16,538 nt of DNA. Source: Geobacter sp. (GTDB lineage: Bacteria; Desulfobacterota; Desulfuromonadia; Geobacterales; Geobacteraceae). Shown here in pieces: positions 1 through 6,942 of this stretch. The position numbers and the translations under genes are program-made. The notes beneath the pieces are model-generated. The model worked only from the letters and a program-made list of their open reading frames with translations, had not been told where the DNA came from and did not search any database. The stretch covers positions 1 through 16,538 of the forward strand of contig DNRQ01000228.1 of NCBI GenBank assembly GCA_003499925.1. The letters are read 5' to 3'. Each line of letters starts with the position of its first letter. The stretch's first letter is position 1.

Positions 1-774
1 CTGCTGATCATCCTGCGCGAGGGGATCGAGGCGATCCTGATCATCACGGCGATCATCGCCTACCTGGTGAAGAGCGGCCAGACCGACAAGGTCAAGGTGA
101 TTTACAACGGCTGCATCTCGGCCCTGGTGCTGAGCGTGATCACGGCGGTCCTGGTGAAGTGGGTCTTCAAGGTCTCCGCTGCCAGCCAGGAGATGATGGA
201 AGGCGGCACCATGCTGCTCGCCTCGGTGGTCCTTTTCAGCGTCAGCTACTGGCTGATCTCCAAGGCCGAGGCGCAGAAGTGGACCTCCTACATCAAGGAG
301 AAGGTGGGGGATTCGCTCTCCTCCAAGTCGCTGAAGACCCTGTGGTTCGCGGCGTTCCTCGCGGTCTACCGGGAAGGGGCCGAGACGGTGCTCTTTTACC
401 AGGCGCTGGCCTCCGGCGCCTCCGCCTCCGGGCTCACTGCGGTGGCGGGCGGTTTCGTGGTCGGCTCACTGGCCCTGGTCGCCATCTACCTCTGCATGCG
501 GTACGGGGCGGTGCGTCTGCCGCTGCGCCCCTTCTTCCTCTGCACCGGCGCACTCCTCTACTTCATGGCCTTCGTCTTCGCCGGCAACGGCATGATGGAG
601 CTGATCGAAGGGAAGCTGTTCCAGTCCTCCCTGATCGCCTGGATGCCCACCATCCAGTTCATGGGGATCCATCCCTACCTGCAGACCCTGGTGCCGCAGC
701 TTGGCATCGTGCTGGCAGCGGTGGTCGGCCTGGTGATCATGGCCAAGAGGGGCAATACCGGAGGGGAGCAATAG
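1..774 (+). CDS. FTR1-family iron permease, C-terminal part (5' end outside window)
   Basis: This is the membrane permease of a bacterial FTR1/EfeU/FetM-type iron importer, which moves iron across the cytoplasmic membrane. The frame is open from base 1, so 257 residues of a longer protein are visible. Two REGxE motifs, the iron-transport signature of the FTR1 family, are present: REGIE at residues 6-10 and REGAE at residues 124-128. About six or seven hydrophobic segments surround them. Bacterial members often carry an N-terminal periplasmic domain; if one exists here it lies upstream of the window. The first in-frame ATG, at 67, falls after the first REGxE motif and so is not the true start. 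The gene is followed after 82 bp by a P19-like gene and then a DUF2318 gene, the usual partners of this permease. The family call is firm; the metal specificity is inferred. Confidence 0.93.
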   Translation: MLIILREGIEAILIITAIIAYLVKSGQTDKVKVIYNGCISALVLSVITAVLVKWVFKVSAASQEMMEGGTMLLASVVLFSVSYWLISKAEAQKWTSYIKEKVGDSLSSKSLKTLWFAAFLAVYREGAETVLFYQALASGASASGLTAVAGGFVVGSLALVAIYLCMRYGAVRLPLRPFFLCTGALLYFMAFVFAGNGMMELIEGKLFQSSLIAWMPTIQFMGIHPYLQTLVPQLGIVLAAVVGLVIMAKRGNTGGEQ

Positions 775-813
775 CAACTTCACGCAGTCTATTTTTGCAA
801 TGTTCATTTACCA

Positions 814-829
814 CGGGGCTAGTCCCCCG
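814..829 (+). other. small GC-rich intercistronic hairpin
   Basis: CGGGG and CCCCG (814-818 and 825-829) can pair around a short loop in the 82-bp gap between the permease and the P19-like gene, about 12 bases before the strong AAGGAGGG ribosome site of the latter. There is no U-tract, so it is not a convincing terminator. It could modulate mRNA stability or the relative expression of the two genes. Confidence 0.3.
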
Positions 830-856
830 AGATACAACCCCTAAGGAGGGAATCAC

Positions 857-1390
857 ATGAAGAAGTTTCTGGCAGTTGGCGCGATGGTGGGGATGCTGTG
901 CGGTTTCGCGGCACTGGCAAACGGGGCCGAGAAGATGAAGGAGTACCCGGCAGGCGATGAGAAGGTGGTCAACAAGATGAAGATCGCCGCCGTCTACCTC
1001 AAGCCGATTGACATGGAGCCGCGCGGCACCGACCTGCCCGCCTCCCAGGCCGACATCCACCTCGAGGCCGACATCCACGCCACCAAAGGGAACCCGAACG
1101 GCTTCGGCGCCGGCGAGTGGGTCCCCTACCTGACCGTGACCTACAAGCTGGACAACCTGGACACCGGCGCGTCCAAGAGCGGCAAGTTCATGCCGATGGT
1201 GGCCAAGGACGGCCCGCACTACGGCGGCAACATCAAGATGATGGGAGCCGGCAACTACAAGGTCACCTACACCATCGAGTCTCCGGAGAAGCAGGGCTTC
1301 GGCCGTCACACCGACAAGGCAAGCGGCGTGGGCAAATGGTTCCAGCCCTTCACCGTGGACTACAAGTTCAAGTACGTACCGCTCAAGTAA
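857..1390 (+). CDS. periplasmic P19/FetP-type iron-uptake protein (Tp34 family)
   Basis: 177-aa exported protein of the P19/FetP/Tp34 family, a periplasmic copper- and iron-binding partner of FTR1 permeases. A signal peptide is clear: KK near the N-terminus, a hydrophobic core, and likely cleavage after ANGA near residue 24. The metal ligands expected in this family are in place: HLE at residues 68-70, Met114 seven residues before His121 (HYGG), and His151. The order and spacing H-x-E..M-x6-H..H fit P19/FetP. The start is fixed by AAGGAGGG six bases before the ATG. It lies between the permease and DUF2318 genes, and I infer that it hands iron to the permease. The family assignment is strong. 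Use of copper in the site is known for relatives, not shown here. Confidence 0.92.
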   Translation: MKKFLAVGAMVGMLCGFAALANGAEKMKEYPAGDEKVVNKMKIAAVYLKPIDMEPRGTDLPASQADIHLEADIHATKGNPNGFGAGEWVPYLTVTYKLDNLDTGASKSGKFMPMVAKDGPHYGGNIKMMGAGNYKVTYTIESPEKQGFGRHTDKASGVGKWFQPFTVDYKFKYVPLK

Positions 1391-1422
1391 TCGCCGTACC
1401 GACACCTTGACTTTGCAATGAA

Positions 1423-1458
1423 GCAAGTTCCCCCTCCTGTCCGGGAGGGGGGGCTTGC
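1423..1458 (+). terminator. strong GC hairpin downstream of the P19-like gene
   Basis: GCAAG..CCCCCTCC (1423-1437) pairs with GGAGGGGGGGCTTGC (1444-1458) across a loop of about six bases, allowing two G-U pairs. It starts 33 bases after the stop codon. The downstream bases are only moderately U-rich (a TTTTATT lies about 17 bases on), so it may terminate partially or protect the 3' end and set a lower level for the following DUF2318 gene. Confidence 0.5.
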
Positions 1459-1589
1459 ATTGTCGTTTCAAGGTTTTATTGCTCCGGTGATTGAAGATGC
1501 CCAGCAGCGGCGTGCGCCGGCAGGTAGCGCCGCCGACTGCCGCCATGTTCCATGGCCGGATCAATACAAGCCGAAATTCGGAGAAGATG

Positions 1590-3056
1590 ATGCTTTCCTA
1601 TCTGGTGCATTTCATTCATGCCTTCCTCCCGGTAGCCCTGATCACCGGGATGCTGCTGGCCCTCTGGGGTCCCCTGTCCGGGCGCAAGACGGTGCGCCCC
1701 TTGCTGCTCTCCCTGGCTCTCGGGTTGCTGGCGGGCGCCGCCGTCTATCCCGTGTCGGTGCGCATGGAGACCCTGACCGCGGCACGCACCTTCCTGTTCG
1801 GCACGGCCATTCTGGCGGCCCTGGGCAACGCGGCGCTTCTCTTTCTCCCCGATAAACGCTCCGGAGCGCTCCCGCTGGTGAAATGGTGGGGGGCGCTCTT
1901 TTTCACGGCCGCGCTCGCTGCCGTCGCCGGCTTCCTTTTCCTGGTGCACGTCGCCGAGCAGGCGCTCTCGGTGGTCACCGTGCTGAACACCGAGCTGATC
2001 CTCAATATCGGCGGGGTGCTGGCCGGTATTGCGCTCATCGCGCTTCTCATCCCCCTGACGGCCCACCTGGGGGCGAAAAACGGCACCAAGGTCCTCTCCG
2101 GGGTGCTCCTGTTCGCCTCCCTGCTCCTCGCCGCTCAGTGGTCAGCAGAGGTGCTGCTCGGGATGATGCGGCTGGAACTGATCGAGCTTACCAGCATCCG
2201 GCTCTCTATCGTCGCCAAGATCACCAAGTATCTCTACCTCCTCCCCTATCTGCAGGCGCTCCTGATAGTGGCTCTGGCCCTGGTCTTCTTCCGGCGCCGG
2301 CCGACCGTCGCGGCTTCCGAACTGGCCGGGATGCAGAAGGCGCAGCGCAGGAAGGCGCGCAGCCTGGTGCTCCTGGAGCTGCGCTGGTTCAAGGCGGCGC
2401 TGGGGTGCGTCGGTTTGATCCTGGCCGTCTGTCTCTACTACGACCTGTACGCCTCGCGTCCGGTGAAGATCTCGCCCCCCACCATGATGACCCCGGACCC
2501 GGCCGGCCTGATCAAGATCGGCGTTGATCAGGTCATGGACGGCAAGCTGCACCGCTACGCCATGGTGACCGACGACGGCCACGTGGTGCGCTTCGTACTG
2601 ATCAACCGCTCCATGGGGATGGGCAGCAAGATCGGGGTGGTCTACGACGCCTGCATGCTGTGCGGCGACATGGGGTACATCCAGGAGAAGAACGAGGTGA
2701 TCTGCATCGCCTGCAACGTCAGGATCTTCCTCCCCTCGATCGGCAAGGCGGGGGGGTGCAACCCCATCCCGCTGGTGCACAGTATCGAAGGGGGGCAGGT
2801 GGTGATCAGCGTCGCGGAACTGGACAAGGGGGCGAAGTACTTCACCGAGGTGGTCACCAGGAAGGTGAAGGATCCGGTGACCGGCAAGGAACTGGAGAAC
2901 ACCAAGGCCCCGTTCCGTCACGAGTACAAGGGTAGGACCTACTTCTTCGAGTCCGAGGAGTCCGGGGAGAAGTTCCAGAAGTCGCCCGAAAGCTACGTGG
3001 GGGACCAGCAGAGCAGGTACTACCGGGTGCAGGGGTTCCAGGAAGCAGGCAGCTAG
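1590..3056 (+). CDS. DUF2318-type membrane protein with CxxC pairs and YHS-like tail
   Basis: 488-aa protein matching the DUF2318 (COG4393) group found beside FTR1/P19 iron importers and thought to act as a redox or Fe-S partner, perhaps reducing iron at the membrane. Roughly the first 285 residues hold about eight hydrophobic segments. The soluble C-terminal part has CMLC (355-358), CIAC (372-375) and a fifth Cys at 390, a probable metal-cluster or heme-free redox site. Residues about 425-472 resemble a YHS metal-binding domain, but the usual cysteines are replaced (DPVTGK, YFFESEESG). ATG at 1587 and 1590 are adjacent. GGAG at 1580-1583 is better spaced for 1590. An upstream in-frame ATG at 1491 would add a non-hydrophobic extension and lacks a clear ribosome site. 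It is the last gene of the operon. Exact chemistry is unproven. Confidence 0.82.
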   Translation: MLSYLVHFIHAFLPVALITGMLLALWGPLSGRKTVRPLLLSLALGLLAGAAVYPVSVRMETLTAARTFLFGTAILAALGNAALLFLPDKRSGALPLVKWWGALFFTAALAAVAGFLFLVHVAEQALSVVTVLNTELILNIGGVLAGIALIALLIPLTAHLGAKNGTKVLSGVLLFASLLLAAQWSAEVLLGMMRLELIELTSIRLSIVAKITKYLYLLPYLQALLIVALALVFFRRRPTVAASELAGMQKAQRRKARSLVLLELRWFKAALGCVGLILAVCLYYDLYASRPVKISPPTMMTPDPAGLIKIGVDQVMDGKLHRYAMVTDDGHVVRFVLINRSMGMGSKIGVVYDACMLCGDMGYIQEKNEVICIACNVRIFLPSIGKAGGCNPIPLVHSIEGGQVVISVAELDKGAKYFTEVVTRKVKDPVTGKELENTKAPFRHEYKGRTYFFESEESGEKFQKSPESYVGDQQSRYYRVQGFQEAGS

Positions 3057-3057
3057 G

Positions 3058-3180
3058 ACCCCATCCCCCTCCCGTCCTCCCCCTTGAAGGGGGAGGAGCC
3101 CTGACGTCCCCTCCTTTTCAAGAGTGGAGGAGCCCGACGTCCCCTCCCCTTCAAGGGGAGGGACAGGGTGGGGATGGGGT
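3058..3180. repeat. 123-bp composite palindromic element with three hairpins
   Basis: The outer ends are inverted copies (ACCCCATCCCC at the left, GGGGATGGGGT at the right). Inside are two perfect 10-bp hairpins, CCTCCCCCTT-G-AAGGGGGAGG (3076-3096) and CCCTCCCCTT-C-AAGGGGAGGG (3142-3162), with a weaker one between them (about 3109-3129). The spacers between hairpins are near-identical (GAGCCCTGACGTCCC / GAGCCCGACGTCCC), so the hairpin-plus-spacer unit is itself tandemly repeated. It fills the gap between two convergent genes and probably acts as a bidirectional terminator or 3'-end stabiliser. It looks like a dispersed REP-type element; whether it recurs in the genome cannot be seen here. Confidence 0.75.
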
Positions 3181-3215
3181 GAAAACTCCTCCAGGAAATC
3201 GGCGACAGCCCGAAA

Positions 3216-4211
3216 TCACTCCGTGGTGTCGATGAACTGCAGCGCATCTTCCGGATATCGCTCCCCCGCCACGGTGAACGAGGTAAGCGCTCTGTCGAGG
3301 GCGGACCAGACCTCCTCGGCGAGCTTCAGTCCGACGGCCTGGGCGTTCTCCTCCAGGTAACGCAGATGCTTGGTCCCAGGGATGGGAACGATGTCGCTCC
3401 CCCGTCTCAAAAGCCACGCCAGCGCGACTTGAGCGGGCGTCGCATCGTGAGCGGAAGCGATCTCCTTGACCATGGAGACCAGCCTCAAGTTATGGCTTAG
3501 ATTCTCCGCCTGGAAGCGCGGGTTCTTGCGGCGCCAGTCGGTTGACTCGAGGTCTTCCGGACTGTTGATCTTGCCGGTCAGGAAACCGCGTCCCATGGGA
3601 CTGTAGGCCACGAATCCGATGCCCAACTCGCGCAGAACCGGCAGAAGCTTCTGCTCGACCCCCCGCTCCCAGAGCGAGAATTCGGACTGCACGGCGCTGA
3701 CCGGATGTACGGCATGGGCACGGCGCACGATTCCGGGGCCGACCTCGGAAAGACCGATAAAGCGCACCTTGCCCTGCCCGACCAGATCGGCAAGCGCACC
3801 GACGGTCTCCTCTATCGGGACGCCGGGATCCAGCCGGTGCTGATAATAGAGGTCGATGTGATCGGTCCCAAGCCTCTTGAGCGAGCCCTCGATCGATTTG
3901 CGCAGATGAGCGGGGCTGCTGTCGAGGGCGACCGGTTCGCCATGGGGACCAAACCTCCAGGCGAACTTGGTGGCAATGGTGACGCGCTGGCGCGGAACCT
4001 CCTTGAGCAGGCGGCCTAGCAGTTCCTCGTTGCTGAAAGGCCCGTACATCTCCGCCGTGTCCCAAAAGTTCATCCCCAGTTCGAGTGCGCGGCGCAAGAC
4101 CCGGATCGAGTTGGCATCGTCCGGATGACCGTAGGCGAAGGACATACCCATGCAGCCAAGCCCCAAGGCGGAGACTTCCAGCCCCTGCCCGCCGAGTTTA
4201 CGTTTATACAT
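3216..4211 (-). CDS. aldo/keto reductase
   Basis: 331-aa cytosolic NADPH-dependent aldo/keto reductase of the AKR superfamily, the bacterial group related to oxidoreductases that reduce aldehydes and ketones; the substrate cannot be told. The TIM-barrel start GLGCMGMS (17-24) is typical. The catalytic tetrad can be placed at Asp51 and Tyr56 (DTAEMYG), Lys82 (ATKFAW) and His125 (YYQHRLD). The C-terminal GSDIVPIPGTKHLRYLEEN region (around 275-300) holds the expected cofactor-binding loop. Length is normal for the family. The ATG at 4211 follows a GGGAGG ribosome site. It starts 18 bp after the 65-aa membrane gene, so the two are probably co-transcribed, and it converges on the iron operon across the palindromic element. 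Confidence 0.93.
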   Translation of the reverse strand: MYKRKLGGQGLEVSALGLGCMGMSFAYGHPDDANSIRVLRRALELGMNFWDTAEMYGPFSNEELLGRLLKEVPRQRVTIATKFAWRFGPHGEPVALDSSPAHLRKSIEGSLKRLGTDHIDLYYQHRLDPGVPIEETVGALADLVGQGKVRFIGLSEVGPGIVRRAHAVHPVSAVQSEFSLWERGVEQKLLPVLRELGIGFVAYSPMGRGFLTGKINSPEDLESTDWRRKNPRFQAENLSHNLRLVSMVKEIASAHDATPAQVALAWLLRRGSDIVPIPGTKHLRYLEENAQAVGLKLAEEVWSALDRALTSFTVAGERYPEDALQFIDTTE

Positions 4212-4229
4212 AAGGCCTCCCAGGATTTT

Positions 4230-4427
4230 TCAGCACCTCCTGTCGAGCACCAGCTTTGCCAGGGGAATGGTGCTTGCCGCGCCGGCAAGAAACAGGGCCC
4301 AACCGGCCGTCTTTCGCTGTCTCTCGTTCAGCCTGTCCACAAACAGCAGGGCGATGCCGCCCCCGAGCGCAACTCTGGTTACTGCAATAAGAGACAACTG
4401 CGGCAGAGTCAACACGGTCCTTTTCAT
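4230..4427 (-). CDS. small two-helix membrane protein, function unknown
   Basis: 65-residue protein that I do not recognise. Two hydrophobic stretches (about residues 11-29 and 42-59) are separated by a charged loop with Asn-Glu-Arg-Gln-Arg-Lys, suggesting a helical hairpin with the loop in the cytoplasm. The start is well supported: GAGGAGGG sits five bases before the ATG. The stop is 18 bp before the aldo/keto reductase start, and the ribosome site of the latter lies in that gap, so the pair looks like an operon. The quality of the ribosome site and the coherent hydrophobic pattern argue that it is real despite its size. Confidence 0.65.
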   Translation of the reverse strand: MKRTVLTLPQLSLIAVTRVALGGGIALLFVDRLNERQRKTAGWALFLAGAASTIPLAKLVLDRRC

Positions 4428-4615
4428 CTCGTCCCTCCTCTATTTGACATACTCGCATCCCTTCCAGACCAGTACACTTATCTAACTCGGCCCGGCAGCC
4501 ATCAAGTCACCGGCTCCTGAAAAAGCCCGTTTCCTAGCAGAGTTAAAGCCTTTAAGTCGCCCACAAGTATATCAGATTAATTTTAATTGTAATAAGTTCG
4601 ACTTTGATCGGCAAA

Positions 4616-4646
4616 AAAATAGCCCATATTTGCTATGGGCTATTTT
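4616..4646 (-). terminator. perfect 13-bp bidirectional rho-independent terminator
   Basis: AAAATAGCCCATA (4616-4628), a five-base loop and TATGGGCTATTTT (4634-4646) form a perfect 13-bp stem. On the - strand the stem is followed by a run of seven U (complement of 4613-4619), ideal for ending the OmpA-family transcript, whose stop lies 72 bases upstream. On the + strand a shorter U-run follows, so it can also block read-through from the other side. The rest of 4428-4717 holds the AT-rich leader region of the 65-aa gene and nothing else I can name. Confidence 0.9.
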
Positions 4647-4717
4647 ATCACTGGATTACCGCATCAATGTGCCGTCTGACCTGGAGCAACTCCAAATTTC
4701 GTCCAGGGCACGGCCGC

Positions 4718-6112
4718 TTACTTCGTGATCACGCAGTCGATGACGGCATTGATCCTGCGGTTCTTCTGCCGACCCTCGGGGGTGTTGTTGTAGGCCAAGC
4801 GCATGGTGGAGCCGTACCCCTTGGCGGACAGCCGTGAACGATCGATGCCGAAGTTGTCGACCAGATAGTTCACCACGTTTTCCGCGCGCTGCTGCGACAG
4901 CTTCATGTTGGCTGCAGCGCTCCCTGTGTTGTCGGTATGCCCCTCGATGAGGGCTGTGGTGGTCGGGTACTGTTTCATGTAATCGGCAACCCTCGCGATT
5001 TCACTCCGGTACTGGGGCTTGATGTCGGCTTTGCCCGAGTCGAAATCGATCACCAGGGTCATGCAGAGCTTGTCGGGAGGCTGGACCTGCTGAACATCGA
5101 AGGCGCAGTCGACGATCGCCTCGATGCGACGGTTCTTCTGTCTGCCCTCATTGGTGGTATTGTCGGCGATGGGACGCGTGAAGCCGAACCCCTTGGCGCT
5201 TAAGCGGGAGCGGTCGATGCCGAACTTGGTTACCAGGTGATCCACCACGCTCTCCGCGCGGCGCTGCGACAGCTCCATGTTATGGCTGGCACTTCCCACG
5301 TTGTCCGTGTGCCCCTCGATGACTGCGGTGGTGGTCGGATATTTCTTCATGAAGTTGCCGACTTCCGCTATCTCTTCATAGTTTTCCGGACGGACGACCG
5401 CCTGGTCGATGTCGTATTCTCCCTGCAGCGTGACGCAGTACTTGTGATGACCGGGGGTCGGTTCCGCAGCCGGCATAGGCTCCAGAGGAGTTTCCGGTTT
5501 AGCTTCCGGTTCAGGCGCCGGGGTGGTGACAGGTGAGACGGCCGCCACCGCCGCTTCTCTCCCTCCAAACAGGAAGCTCAGACCGGCCGAGTATTCCCAG
5601 TTGTGGATGATATCGTCGTCCAGGTCCTCATTGGCAAAATCGAGTATGTGTCGAGCGTCCAGCCTGAGGGCAAAGCTGTCGGTCATGAAGAATTTGACGC
5701 CGCCGCCCAAATTGAAGGTGCCATCGTGCCTATCGTCTAGGCCTGAACCGTACTTGAGGATTTGCCCCCCGCCCCCCATGGCCAGGTAAGGAACCACTGT
5801 CGAGCGCGGCATGAAGTTGTACAGCAGGTCCAGCCGGTAGCTCCAGGCGTCGATATGCTTGTCCCTCGCCTTATCCTTCGCCCACACGTAGTGCCCCACA
5901 AGTTCAACGCCGAAGCTGTCGGTCACGTCATAGCCCAGCCGCAGGCCGGAAAGAATACGGTTTTTTTGCAATTCCGGCTGTTCATCTTCGTCATACATGT
6001 ACCCGCCCACGAACGGCGAGATCGAGAAGGCCCCGGCTCTTTCCCCTGCGTACACGGTGCCGGCCAGCGCCAGCAGTGCCAGAACGACCATTAAGCTTGT
6101 GATCTTTTTCAT
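4718..6112 (-). CDS. OmpA-family outer-membrane protein with two tandem OmpA_C domains
   Basis: 464-aa exported protein that likely anchors the outer membrane to peptidoglycan. A signal peptide (1-22, cleavage after VYA) leads to a beta-barrel-like region (about 23-185) ending in SFLFGG, then a Pro/Glu-rich linker (about 193-222). Two OmpA C-terminal domains follow, at about 224-336 and 348-460. Each has the diaminopimelate-binding pattern: EGHTDN with Asp270 and Asp394, and LSxxRAExVV with Arg285 and Arg409. Each also ends in GRQKNRRI. The copies are 124 residues apart and each is bracketed by two cysteines 110 residues apart (226/336 and 350/460). One such domain is the norm. The start is MKKITS at 6112, with AAGGAGG eight bases upstream. 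The reading frame is open further upstream, but that extension lacks a signal-peptide start. Monocistronic, with its own promoter and terminator. Confidence 0.93.
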   Translation of the reverse strand: MKKITSLMVVLALLALAGTVYAGERAGAFSISPFVGGYMYDEDEQPELQKNRILSGLRLGYDVTDSFGVELVGHYVWAKDKARDKHIDAWSYRLDLLYNFMPRSTVVPYLAMGGGGQILKYGSGLDDRHDGTFNLGGGVKFFMTDSFALRLDARHILDFANEDLDDDIIHNWEYSAGLSFLFGGREAAVAAVSPVTTPAPEPEAKPETPLEPMPAAEPTPGHHKYCVTLQGEYDIDQAVVRPENYEEIAEVGNFMKKYPTTTAVIEGHTDNVGSASHNMELSQRRAESVVDHLVTKFGIDRSRLSAKGFGFTRPIADNTTNEGRQKNRRIEAIVDCAFDVQQVQPPDKLCMTLVIDFDSGKADIKPQYRSEIARVADYMKQYPTTTALIEGHTDNTGSAAANMKLSQQRAENVVNYLVDNFGIDRSRLSAKGYGSTMRLAYNNTPEGRQKNRRINAVIDCVITK

Positions 6113-6354
6113 CTTTGTAGCCTCCTTGGTGAGAAGGGTTTCCGTCAGAAAATCCTCCTGCTTCGAATGTAGAGCCGCGCCGTTCATGACGGACTCGGTT
6201 TTATCTCCGGCCAACGGGCGGCGAGAGGTGCCCGATCTGGAAGTAGTGCGGCGACCGGCAAGCGCTGCCGGGGACAGTCCTCCCTGCCGCTTGAATCCAT
6301 TGCGCTGACTTTCCTGGAGCGGCTAATCTCATGGGGATCAAATTAACGCCTACC

Positions 6355-6382
6355 AATATATCGTCATTCGGACGCCTGTCAA
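6355..6382 (-). promoter_or_regulatory. sigma70-type promoter for the OmpA-family gene
   Basis: On the - strand a perfect TTGACA (6382-6377) is followed after 16 bases by TATATT (6360-6355), five of six matches to the -10 consensus. A start near 6348 would give a leader of about 236 nt before the ATG at 6112. The leader contains a CCGGCA/TGCCGG hairpin (6255-6271). I tested it by eye against GEMM-type riboswitch motifs and saw no match. The rest of 6113-6474 holds no convincing gene. Confidence 0.7.
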
Positions 6383-6425
6383 CCATCCCATGGAGAGTGG
6401 ATTGGCATGCCTGCACCGTTTGGGT

Positions 6426-6460
6426 CCCGTAAGGGGTCGGGTGGATCGCCTCCTTACGGG
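6426..6460 (-). terminator. hairpin after the rhodanese-like gene, possible terminator
   Basis: CCCGTAAGG and CCTTACGGG (6426-6434, 6452-6460) form a perfect 9-bp stem with a 17-base loop, starting 14 bases after the stop of the - strand rhodanese-like gene. No U-run follows, so intrinsic termination is uncertain. It lies just upstream of the OmpA-family promoter and would insulate it. Confidence 0.45.
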
Positions 6461-6474
6461 GTCCGCCTGCAGCG

Positions 6475-6846
6475 TCACAGCCCCCTTGAACGCGTCATGT
6501 TTCTTCCTGCGCCGATTTCTTCGACCGGAAGTCCCGCGCTGAGATAAGCCTTGAATCCGCCGGAAAGCAAGTGGGCGTTTGCTACGCCGTTGCTCAGGAG
6601 CAGGCGTACCAGCGTCAAGGCCGGCTCATCATCCGGAGCGGTCGAGTAGACCACGACAGTACGTTCCTTTGGGATCTCCGGAAGATGCTTTTGAGCATCG
6701 TCGTGGGTCAGGCGCAGCGCTCCTCGCACCTTCATGACCGCCAGGTCAAGGTCCCCTGCGTGACGGACCTCGATAAAAAAAATCGGCTCCCCTCTCTTCA
6801 TCTGCTCCTGCACCCACTCTGTGCCAACCGCCAGATGGTTCGTCAT
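6475..6846 (-). CDS. rhodanese-like domain protein lacking the catalytic cysteine
   Basis: 123-aa single-domain protein with a rhodanese fold: an FFIEVRHAGDLD start (23-34), a VVVY strand (64-67) leading into the active-site loop, and the closing LLSGGFKAYLSAGLPVEE (93-110) that is highly characteristic of the family. The loop residue that should be the sulfur-carrying Cys is Ser68 (VVYSTAPDDEPA), and the second Cys found in the related YCxCP form is Ala70. The protein contains no cysteine at all, so it cannot be a sulfurtransferase; a binding or sensing role is likelier. Start chosen at 6846, where CAGGAGA lies seven bases upstream; an in-frame ATG at 6888 has no such site. It is the last gene after the Fe-S oxidoreductase and the Thr/Pro-rich membrane protein. 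Confidence 0.82.
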   Translation of the reverse strand: MTNHLAVGTEWVQEQMKRGEPIFFIEVRHAGDLDLAVMKVRGALRLTHDDAQKHLPEIPKERTVVVYSTAPDDEPALTLVRLLLSNGVANAHLLSGGFKAYLSAGLPVEEIGAGRNMTRSRGL

Positions 6847-6875
6847 ATGGTTGTCTCCTGTGGCGTCAACGCCTT

Positions 6876-6926
6876 GGGATACCGGCAAGAGGTATCCCTG
6901 CCAGCCGCCGTAGGGTTCCCTTACGG
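6876..6926 (-). other. two consecutive hairpins in the gap before the rhodanese-like gene
   Basis: GGGATACC/GGTATCCC (6876-6883 and 6891-6898) is a perfect 8-bp stem with a 7-base loop. CCGTAGGG/CCCTTACGG (6908-6926) is a second stem with one bulge. Both sit between the stop of the Thr/Pro-rich membrane protein gene and the ribosome site of the rhodanese-like gene, with no U-tract. They may be processing or attenuation structures that tune the last gene. Confidence 0.45.
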
Positions 6927-6942
6927 GCGCCCGGATAGCTTT

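Noticed and set aside
159..860. 233-codon + strand frame over the permease
   Set aside because: It is a shifted-frame shadow rich in Arg/Gly/His/Pro; the true frame carries both REGxE motifs.
737..1564. 275-codon open frame on the - strand
   Set aside because: It overlaps the P19-like gene, which has a signal peptide, ribosome site and metal ligands; the antisense product has no recognisable feature.
6113..6348. GEMM-type (cyclic dinucleotide) riboswitch in the OmpA-family leader
   Set aside because: Such riboswitches are common in Geobacter relatives, but the conserved core sequences were not found in this leader.
6201..6416. 71-codon - strand frame upstream of the OmpA-family gene
   Set aside because: It spans the predicted promoter and leader, has no ribosome site and no hydrophobic or domain pattern.
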